Source: Candidatus Egaibacter danicus | Lineage (GTDB): Bacteria; Pseudomonadota; Gammaproteobacteria; Burkholderiales; Burkholderiaceae | Direction of reading: 5' to 3' | Assembly: GCA_011391115.1 (NCBI GenBank) | Contig: JAABRC010000017.1 | Location: 1-15,146, forward strand | DNA length: 15,146 nt | Shown: positions 8,205-13,737 of the stretch, piece after piece | How the letters are laid out: every line of letters begins with the position of its first letter | Position numbering within the stretch: position 1 is the first letter of the stretch | Made by a program: the position numbers and the translations under genes | The notes under the pieces: generated by a model | Told to the model about the DNA's origin: nothing | The model's input: the letters and a program-made list of their open reading frames with translations, nothing else | The model's database searches: none

Positions 8205-9125
8205 ATGCGCATCACCTTCTGCTGCACAAACACGCAGGCTGCCCCGTGGCTGGCGGGACTTCGGACAGCGCTGCCTCAGGCCAGCATTGAACCCTGGCAA
8301 CCGGGAGCGGTTTCGGCCGATTACGCGGTGGTATGGGCTCCACCGCAGTCCTTTCTGGATGAGCAGACGCAGCTCAAATGCATCTTCAATATCGGGGCGG
8401 GGGTGGACGCATTGTTGAAACTCAGGCTGCCGTTCAAAGCAAAAGTGGTCCGGCTGGACGATGCAGGCATGTCGGCGCAGATGGCTGAGTATGTTTGTCA
8501 CGCCGTGATACGACACTTTCGTGAGTTCGACGGCTTCGCGGCCGATGTGGCGCAGGGGATTTGGTCTTTTCGGAAGCCGCGACGTCGCGCGGAGTTTCCC
8601 ATCGGCGTGATGGGTCTGGGGGTGCTGGGTGAGCGGGTTGCAAAAGCGCTGGCCTCGTTTGAATTCCCGGTGAATGGCTGGAGCCGGTCGGCCAAGGTCA
8701 TTGAAGGCGTGCGCTGTTTTACCGGCCCGGAGCAGCTGGATGCTTTTTTGACCGCTACGCGTGTGCTGGTGTGTCTGTTGCCACTCACGCCGGACACGCG
8801 TGACATCATGCGGCTTGAAACGCTGGCCCGATTGAAGCCTGGGGGCTATGTGATCAACGTGGCCAGAGGCGCTCATCTGGTTGATGAAGATCTGGTCACG
8901 CTGATCGACCGCGGCCATTTGAGCGGTGCCACACTGGACGTGTTCCGCACGGAACCGTTGCCACAAGGCCATCCATTCTGGCACCACCCGAAAATCACCG
9001 TGACTCCCCATACGTCAGCTCGAACCCTGCGCGATGAAAGCATCGCCCAGATTGTGGGCAAGATCCAGGCTTTGGAACGCGGTGAACCCGTTGCCGGTAT
9101 CGTGGAGCCTGATCGGGGATATTGA
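8205..9125 (+). CDS. ghrA: GhrA-type glyoxylate/hydroxypyruvate reductase (D-2-hydroxyacid dehydrogenase family)
   Basis: 306 residues. The family reduces 2-oxo acids such as glyoxylate and hydroxypyruvate to D-2-hydroxy acids with NAD(P)H. The dinucleotide-binding loop is MGLGVLGERVAKAL (Gly137, Gly139, Gly142). The catalytic triad is readable as Arg221 (NVARGAHLV), Glu250 (RTEPLP) and His269 (TPHTSART). The segment HPFWHHPKITVTPH resembles GhrA more than PGDH or LdhA. The gene begins 5 bp after the liuD stop with no clear ribosome binding site, which suggests translation coupled to liuD. Its link to leucine breakdown is not obvious, and another 2-oxo acid may be the real substrate. The symbol is by similarity to the GhrA subfamily only. 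Confidence 0.85.
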   Translation: MRITFCCTNTQAAPWLAGLRTALPQASIEPWQPGAVSADYAVVWAPPQSFLDEQTQLKCIFNIGAGVDALLKLRLPFKAKVVRLDDAGMSAQMAEYVCHAVIRHFREFDGFAADVAQGIWSFRKPRRRAEFPIGVMGLGVLGERVAKALASFEFPVNGWSRSAKVIEGVRCFTGPEQLDAFLTATRVLVCLLPLTPDTRDIMRLETLARLKPGGYVINVARGAHLVDEDLVTLIDRGHLSGATLDVFRTEPLPQGHPFWHHPKITVTPHTSARTLRDESIAQIVGKIQALERGEPVAGIVEPDRGY

Positions 9126-9134
9126 GGATATCAA

Positions 9135-10043
9135 ATGAGCATGCCGTCAACAGTCAAACTGGTAGATGTGGGCCCGCGTGATGGTCTGCAGAACGAAAAA
9201 CAACCTGTGCCAGCTGCCGTCAAGATTGAGTTGGTACACCGTTTGCAGGACGCAGGCGTCAGGAACATCGAGGTCACCAGTTTTGTCAGTCCAAAATGGG
9301 TGCCACAGATGGCTGACAACGCGCAAGTCATGTCGGGCATTACCCGCAAAGTGGGCGTTTGTTATTCAGTGCTCACGCCCAACCTTCAGGGGTTTGAGGC
9401 GGCGTTGAAGTCGAATCCTGACGAAATTGTGGTGTTCGGTGCAGCCAGTGAGGCTTTTAGCCAGCGAAATATCAATTGTTCGATTGCCCAGAGTATTGAG
9501 CGGTTTCGGCCCGTGGTGGAGGCGGCGCTTGCCAGAGGCATTCATGTTCGCGGAGCGATGTCCTGCACGGTGGGTTGCCCTTATGAGGGCGACATTGCTC
9601 CGGCTCGTGTATCTATGCTGGCCGGGTTGATGAAAGACATCGGCGTACAGCATGTCGGTGTGGCCGATACCATTGGTGTGGGTACCCCTGTCAAGGTTCA
9701 GCGCGCTATGGAGGCGACTCTGAGGCACTACGACGTCAACGATATTTCAGGTCATTTCCACGACACTTACGGGCAAGCCCTGGCCAATACCCTGATATGC
9801 CTGCAAATGGGTATCTGGCAGTTTGATACCGCAGTAGCCGGTCTTGGCGGTTGCCCCTACGCCAAGGGTGCGACTGGCAACGTTGCCTCCGAAGATGTGG
9901 TTTACATGCTCCAGGGTATGGGTATCGAGACGGGTATCGATCTGGACAAGCTGATCGACGCAGGAAAATTTATCAGTGATGTGCTGGAGCGCAAGCCCAA
10001 CTCCAGAGCAGCAACGGCCTTGCTGAACAAGAGAGTGGGATGA
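9135..10043 (+). CDS. liuE: Hydroxymethylglutaryl-CoA lyase
   Basis: 302 residues, normal length. It cleaves 3-hydroxy-3-methylglutaryl-CoA to acetyl-CoA and acetoacetate, the last step of leucine degradation. The TIM-barrel start is VDVGPRDGLQNE with Arg15 and Asp16. Metal-ligand histidines are in GHFHDTYGQALAN. The catalytic loop GLGGCPYAKGATGN carries Cys240, and NVASEDVVYML follows it. These motifs separate it from homocitrate or isopropylmalate synthases. The ribosome binding site GAGG (9124-9127) overlaps the ghrA stop codon, and ATG 9135 follows 7 nt later. The stop overlaps the YbaK gene start by ATGA. Confidence 0.95.
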   Translation: MSMPSTVKLVDVGPRDGLQNEKQPVPAAVKIELVHRLQDAGVRNIEVTSFVSPKWVPQMADNAQVMSGITRKVGVCYSVLTPNLQGFEAALKSNPDEIVVFGAASEAFSQRNINCSIAQSIERFRPVVEAALARGIHVRGAMSCTVGCPYEGDIAPARVSMLAGLMKDIGVQHVGVADTIGVGTPVKVQRAMEATLRHYDVNDISGHFHDTYGQALANTLICLQMGIWQFDTAVAGLGGCPYAKGATGNVASEDVVYMLQGMGIETGIDLDKLIDAGKFISDVLERKPNSRAATALLNKRVG

Positions 10044-10558
10044 CAGGGATGATTATGTGTGGTGCCGAATTGAAAACTCTGCCCGAAGGTGTGCAACGCG
10101 TTGTTCAGGTCTTGCAGGCCCGCAACCATGCCCATCATCCAGTCATGCTCGATGCTGCCTGCCGGACAGCACGGCAGGCGGCTGACGCGCTGGGCGTTGC
10201 CGTAGGTCAAATCGCCAAGAGCATCATCTTTCGTCGCGAGAGCGACGATATTGCCATTCTGGTGATCACGTCGGGCGACCGGCGGGTGGATGAAAAGAAG
10301 GTGGCCGCATTGGTAGGGGCCATCGGGCGAGCCGATGCTGATTTTGTGAAAGCCCGGACGGGTTTCAGTATTGGCGGCGTGTCGCCCGTCGCCCATGTGA
10401 TGGAATCGGTGACTCTGGTGGACCGCGAGCTGTTCCGTTTTGACGAAATCTGGGCTGCAGCCGGTCACCCGCATGCGGTGTTCAGACTGAGTCCGGTCGA
10501 CCTCGAGGCCCTGGCAGGTGCGCCGGTTGCCGATGTCACCGAGCCGTTAACGAGTTGA
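10040..10558 (+). CDS. YbaK/EbsC-type aminoacyl-tRNA deacylase family protein
   Basis: 172 residues from ATG 10040, which overlaps the liuE stop. ATG 10049 is an in-frame alternative, and both precede the domain. Family members hydrolyse mischarged aminoacyl-tRNA (for example Cys- or Ala-tRNA(Pro)) in the cytoplasm. The domain runs from about residue 35 to 160, with the conserved lysine in GQIAKSIIFR (Lys60), the strand IAILVITSGDRRVDEKKV and the glycine motif FSIGGVSPVAH. It is a stand-alone editing domain without synthetase parts. I cannot tell which mischarged tRNA it serves. It is co-translated with liuE, although editing has no known link with leucine breakdown. Confidence 0.88.
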   Translation: MTGMIMCGAELKTLPEGVQRVVQVLQARNHAHHPVMLDAACRTARQAADALGVAVGQIAKSIIFRRESDDIAILVITSGDRRVDEKKVAALVGAIGRADADFVKARTGFSIGGVSPVAHVMESVTLVDRELFRFDEIWAAAGHPHAVFRLSPVDLEALAGAPVADVTEPLTS

Positions 10559-10565
10559 TCGTGTC

Positions 10566-10793
10566 ATGGTTGCTGCACAATTGATAACTGATCGCGCACT
10601 GTCGGTGCGAACCATGGCTGGAAATGTCCCATCCCCATGCATTTCCGTATGCCGGATGGATGCCGCGGGCGCCCTGTGCGAAGGCTGTTTGCGAACCCTC
10701 GAGGAGATTCGCCACTGGAGCGCATCCAGCGATTTCGAAAAGAAGGCGATCTGGGCGCTTATTGAGCAGCGTATCGCTGCAACGACATCATGA
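10566..10793 (+). CDS. DUF1289 small cysteine-rich protein
   Basis: 75 residues if ATG 10566 is used. ATG 10614 would give 59 residues and retains the whole domain. Neither has a convincing ribosome binding site, and the first 16 residues look unlike the family, so the shorter form is quite possible. The DUF1289 pattern is clear: PSPCISVC, then CEGCLRTLEEIRHW, giving four cysteines (two CxxxC/CxxC pairs) likely to bind a metal. Function unknown in the family. The stop overlaps the next gene start (ATGA), so the isomerase-like gene is translationally coupled to it. Confidence 0.87.
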   Translation: MVAAQLITDRALSVRTMAGNVPSPCISVCRMDAAGALCEGCLRTLEEIRHWSASSDFEKKAIWALIEQRIAATTS

Positions 10794-11431
10794 GACACAT
10801 CACGTTCTATTTTGATTTCATCTCGCCGTATGCCGCTCTGGCATTTGAGCAGCTGCCAGAAAGCTTGATGGGGTTGAGTTACGGCGTCACGTACAAGCCG
10901 ATCCTGTTTGCAGCGTTGCTCAAGCGTCATGGCCAACTGGGACCGGCGGAAATCATGCCCAAGCGGGACTGGACCTACCGACATGTGCAGTGGCTGGCCC
11001 ACCGCATGGGTCAGGAGTTTCAGCTTCCGGCGGCCCATCCTTTCAACCCGCTCTCGCTGTTGCGGCTGGCCATCGCGAGCAGCGAACAGGGAACACCCAG
11101 CCGTTACGTCACCGAAACCCTATTTCGCCACGTGTGGCGTGGTGGCGCCGATGCGGTTGATGCCGGGCGTCTGGCGACCCTTGTTGCCAGTATTGCGCCG
11201 CAGCGTGACATGAATGGCGATGAGGTGAAGGCGCAGCTGAAAGCCAATACAGATGAAGCCATCGCATTGGATCTGTTCGGTGTGCCGGCTTTCGTGGTGG
11301 ACGACAAGGTGTTTTGGGGACTGGATGCCTTGCCAATGCTTGGCGATTATTTGCGGGGTGACGCCTGGTTTGAGGGCCCGGCGTGGCATACCGTACACCA
11401 GGTTGCGCAAGGCGCCGTCCGTCCAAAGTAG
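10790..11431 (+). CDS. 2-hydroxychromene-2-carboxylate isomerase-like protein (DsbA/GST-kappa thioredoxin fold)
   Basis: 213 residues from ATG 10790. Relatives are glutathione-dependent isomerases of naphthalene catabolism and kappa-class glutathione transferases. The N-terminal strand ITFYFDFISPYAALA carries Ser12-Pro13, the serine used in place of the thioredoxin cysteine. The helical insert occupies roughly 60-170. The C-terminal part has the cis-Pro motif FGVPAFVVDDKVFWGLDALPML. No aromatic-degradation genes are nearby, so the named isomerase reaction may not be its real role; a general glutathione-dependent function is equally possible. It is the last gene of the cluster, with 170 bp before the transporter. 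Confidence 0.88.
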   Translation: MRHITFYFDFISPYAALAFEQLPESLMGLSYGVTYKPILFAALLKRHGQLGPAEIMPKRDWTYRHVQWLAHRMGQEFQLPAAHPFNPLSLLRLAIASSEQGTPSRYVTETLFRHVWRGGADAVDAGRLATLVASIAPQRDMNGDEVKAQLKANTDEAIALDLFGVPAFVVDDKVFWGLDALPMLGDYLRGDAWFEGPAWHTVHQVAQGAVRPK

Positions 11432-11460
11432 CCACTCTCCACATCGCGAAATGAACTCCA

Positions 11461-11473
11461 AGGGTTTCACCCT
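11461..11473. repeat. Inverted repeat AGGGT-TTC-ACCCT after the liu cluster
   Basis: A 5-bp stem with a 3-nt centre, 29 bp after the isomerase-like stop and 128 bp before the transporter start. It is followed by AGTTTGT, too poor in T for a confident intrinsic terminator. It could be a weak terminator of the liu transcripts or a half-turn-spaced operator for the transporter gene. The sequence alone does not decide. Confidence 0.4.
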
Positions 11474-11521
11474 AGTTTGTCAGTATCGGTTCAGTTAGAC
11501 GTAAGTCGCGGTTGGTTTGGT

Positions 11522-11540
11522 GTCAGAGCAGGGTCAGAGC
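11522..11540. repeat. Tandem direct repeat GTCAGAGC, 11-bp period, upstream of the transporter gene
   Basis: GTCAGAGC occurs at 11522-11529 and again at 11533-11540, separated by AGG. The 11-bp period puts both copies on the same DNA face, as expected for tandem regulator contacts. They lie 62-80 bp before the transporter ATG. No regulator can be named. Confidence 0.4.
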
Positions 11541-11562
11541 CTTCTTCAAGAATAAGCCCTTA

Positions 11563-11593
11563 CCTCCAATTTGGAGGGGCAAACCTTTTGGAG
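11563..11593 (+). promoter_or_regulatory. Structured leader of the transporter gene with alternative pairings reaching the ribosome binding site
   Basis: CCTCCAA (11563-11569) is complementary to TTGGAGG (11571-11577), giving a tight hairpin once loop bases open. The same CTCCAA can instead pair with a second TTGGAG (11588-11593), which contains the GGAG ribosome binding site 8 nt before ATG 11602. The two pairings exclude each other, one leaving the site free and one hiding it. The complementarity is seen; a switching role is inference. Confidence 0.4.
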
Positions 11594-11601
11594 ACATCAA
11601 C

Positions 11602-13365
11602 ATGGCAACAGCAGCGGCCCCACGGCCAATGAGCGCCGAAGAAAAGAAGGTTATCTTTGCTTCGTCATTGGGTACCGTATTTGAGTGGTACGACTTTTAT
11701 CTATACGGTTCTTTGGCAGCCATCATTGCCAAGCAGTTCTTCAGTGGTCTGGATGAAGGTTCTGCCTTCATTTTCGCGCTGCTGGCTTTCGCAGCCGGTT
11801 TCATCGTTCGTCCTTTCGGCGCCATTTTCTTTGGCCGCCTGGGTGACATGATTGGCCGCAAATACACATTCCTGGTCACTATCCTGATCATGGGCCTGTC
11901 AACGTTTATTGTGGGCATCTTGCCAAACTACGCATCGATTGGTGTGGCGGCTCCCGTGATCCTGATTGCCCTGCGCATGTTGCAAGGCCTGGCACTGGGT
12001 GGTGAGTACGGCGGTGCTGCCACTTATGTGGCCGAGCATGCTCCTCATGGAAAACGCGGAGCCTACACGTCATGGATTCAGACAACGGCCACTCTGGGTT
12101 TGTTCCTGAGCCTGATGGTGATTCTGGGTACACGTACGATGATTGGCGAAGCAGCCTTTGCTGACTGGGGTTGGCGTGTTCCGTTCATTGTGTCCATTCT
12201 GCTGTTGGCCGTATCGGTTTACATCCGTTTGAGCATGAACGAGTCGCCTGCTTTCGCCAAGATGAAGGCCGAAGGCAAGACCTCCAAGGCCCCTTTGTCC
12301 GAATCATTCGGCCAGTGGAAAAACCTGAAGATCGTGATTCTGGCCCTGATCGGTCTGACCGCTGGTCAAGCCGTCGTCTGGTATTCTGGTCAGTTCTACG
12401 CCTTGTTCTTCCTGACCCAGGCACTCAAAGTTGACGGTGCAACGGCTAATATCATGGTCGCGATTTCCCTGATGATTGGTACGCCTTTCTTCATCTTCTT
12501 CGGCTCGCTATCCGACAAGATTGGCCGCAAGCCCATCATCATGGCCGGTTGCCTATTGGCTGTGGTGACTTACTTCCCGGTTTTCACCGCACTGACCAAA
12601 GCCGCCAACCCTGACCTGGCTGCTGCGCAAGCCGCCAACAAGGTGACCGTGACTGCGGATCCGGCCGAATGCTCGTTCCAGTTCAACCCTACCGGTACTG
12701 TCAAGTTCACCAGCTCATGCGACATTGCCAAACAACGTTTGGCTGGCGCCTCAGTTAGCTACGACAACATCGCAGCTCCCGCTGGCACACCCGCTACCAT
12801 CCACGTTGGCGAGACTTTGGTCAAAGTGAAGTACACGCCCGAAGATGTTGCCGCTGCCAAGGCCAAGGCCGACGCCAAGCTGGCCGAAGTGACCACTGCA
12901 CAACCCCAGGACCCCAAAGCTCTGGAAGCTGCTACCAAGGCAGTCAAAGACCTGAGCAATGACAAGACCGCTGGTGCGACACTGCTGGGCGCCAATCTGG
13001 GCGCTGCTTTGAAGGCGGCCAACTACCCTGTCAAGGCTGACATGGCCAAGTTTGACAAGGTGACCGTCATTGCCATTCTCACCTACCTGGTGATCCTGGT
13101 GACCATGGTGTACGGCCCGATTGCTGCCATGCTGGTGGAAATGTTCCCGACCCGTATCCGTTACACCTCCATGAGCCTGCCATACCATATTGGTAACGGC
13201 TGGTTTGGCGGACTGCTGCCTACGACGGCTTTTGCTATCGTGGCCCAGACCGGAAATATGTACAACGGCCTGTGGTACCCGATCATCGTGGCTGGTATGA
13301 CTTTTGTCATCGGCATGCTGTTCGTCAAGGAAACCAAAGACGTGGATATTTACGCCAACGACTGA
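11602..13365 (+). CDS. MHS-family major facilitator transporter with a large loop insert
   Basis: 587 residues. ATG 11602 has GGAG at 11590-11593; the 30-residue upstream extension has no family match. MHS members are proton symporters for carboxylates, betaine or proline. Family motifs: GTVFEWYDFYLYG (24-36) in the first membrane helix, RLGDMIGRK (79-87), RMLQGLALGGEYGG (from 125), GSLSDKIGRKP (301-311) and LVEMFPTRIRYTSMSLPYH (from 511). Typical members are about 430-450 residues. The excess is a soluble insert at about 334-486 between predicted helices 9 and 10, expected to be periplasmic, with Cys357 and Cys373 and an Ala/Lys-rich helical stretch. Arginine codons are almost all CGT/CGC, unlike the liu genes, which hints at high expression. 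Substrate not determinable. It stands alone between a leader region and a terminator. Confidence 0.92.
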   Translation: MATAAAPRPMSAEEKKVIFASSLGTVFEWYDFYLYGSLAAIIAKQFFSGLDEGSAFIFALLAFAAGFIVRPFGAIFFGRLGDMIGRKYTFLVTILIMGLSTFIVGILPNYASIGVAAPVILIALRMLQGLALGGEYGGAATYVAEHAPHGKRGAYTSWIQTTATLGLFLSLMVILGTRTMIGEAAFADWGWRVPFIVSILLLAVSVYIRLSMNESPAFAKMKAEGKTSKAPLSESFGQWKNLKIVILALIGLTAGQAVVWYSGQFYALFFLTQALKVDGATANIMVAISLMIGTPFFIFFGSLSDKIGRKPIIMAGCLLAVVTYFPVFTALTKAANPDLAAAQAANKVTVTADPAECSFQFNPTGTVKFTSSCDIAKQRLAGASVSYDNIAAPAGTPATIHVGETLVKVKYTPEDVAAAKAKADAKLAEVTTAQPQDPKALEAATKAVKDLSNDKTAGATLLGANLGAALKAANYPVKADMAKFDKVTVIAILTYLVILVTMVYGPIAAMLVEMFPTRIRYTSMSLPYHIGNGWFGGLLPTTAFAIVAQTGNMYNGLWYPIIVAGMTFVIGMLFVKETKDVDIYAND

Positions 13366-13374
13366 ACGTGATTT

Positions 13375-13402
13375 GCCGGACGCCCATCGCTGCGCGTCCG
13401 GC
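13375..13402 (+). repeat. GC-rich hairpin directly after the transporter stop
   Basis: GCCGGACGC (13375-13383) and GCGTCCGGC (13394-13402) form a perfect 9-bp stem with a 10-nt loop, starting 9 bp after the stop codon. No T-run follows, so it is not a typical intrinsic terminator. It may protect the transcript 3' end or act with the terminator just downstream. Confidence 0.6.
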
Positions 13403-13410
13403 CATTCAAC

Positions 13411-13446
13411 AAAAGGTCTTCCCGTTTGCGAAGGCCTTTTCTTTAG
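13411..13446 (+). terminator. Rho-independent terminator of the transporter gene
   Basis: AAAAGGTCTTC (13411-13421) pairs with GAAGGCCTTTT (13430-13440) around an 8-nt loop. This gives 11 pairs including one G-U, and the T-rich tail continues as CTTTAG. The A-run before and T-run after suggest it could work in both directions. Confidence 0.75.
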
Positions 13447-13477
13447 TGTTTATCAATCTGAATCCCGGGAGCTGATC

Positions 13478-13654
13478 ATGTGGAAAATTGCGGTAGGTTT
13501 TGCTGTATTTGCAGGTTTGGCGCTGTTTATCCTGTCCAAGGGCGGCGATATTGACATGAGCGGCGAAAAACACGGTACTGAGGCCACGTCCACGCCCCAT
13601 GAAGCGGCAAGTGCACCCGCTGCAGCGCAGTTATCTGCTAGCGCACCAAAATAA
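13478..13654 (+). CDS. Small membrane-anchored protein of unknown function (58 residues)
   Basis: ATG 13478 follows GGGAG at 13467-13471, a good ribosome binding site with normal spacing. The longer in-frame ORF would run back through the terminator and the transporter 3' end, so it is rejected. Residues 4-19 (IAVGFAVFAGLALFIL) form one hydrophobic helix, either an uncleaved signal anchor or a membrane span. It is followed by KGGDIDMSGEKHG and an Ala/Ser/Pro/Thr-rich tail ending in Lys. The tail probably faces the periplasm and looks disordered. I do not recognise a family. It lies between the transporter terminator and the UvrA-like gene, 83 bp before the latter. Confidence 0.7.
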   Translation: MWKIAVGFAVFAGLALFILSKGGDIDMSGEKHGTEATSTPHEAASAPAAAQLSASAPK

Positions 13655-13658
13655 AACT

Positions 13659-13671
13659 CTATCGTCGATAG
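13659..13671. repeat. Short palindrome CTATCG-T-CGATAG upstream of the UvrA-like gene
   Basis: Six-base arms around a single T, 4 bp after the small-protein stop and 66 bp before the UvrA-like start. A one-base centre suits a protein site better than an RNA hairpin. It does not match the SOS box (CTGT-N8-ACAG), so LexA control is not supported here. A TAGAAT hexamer at 13703-13708 could be a -10, but no -35 at proper spacing is visible. Confidence 0.35.
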
Positions 13672-13737
13672 CCCTTGACGGGCGCGGGCTGGTTTGCATG
13701 CCTAGAATGTTTGGCCTCAACTGCCACAAAGCAAGCC

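Noticed and set aside
11512..11601. N-terminal extension of the transporter
   Set aside because: The ATG at 11602 has a proper ribosome binding site and starts just before the first MHS helix. The extension would read through the leader hairpin and resembles nothing.
13304..13477. Longer form of the small protein reaching back into the transporter
   Set aside because: It would be translated across the intrinsic terminator and overlap the transporter in another frame. The ATG at 13478 has a good ribosome binding site.
13675..13708. TTGACG and TAGAAT as a sigma-70 promoter for the UvrA-like gene
   Set aside because: The spacing between the hexamers is 22 bp, too long for a normal promoter, so it is not called.
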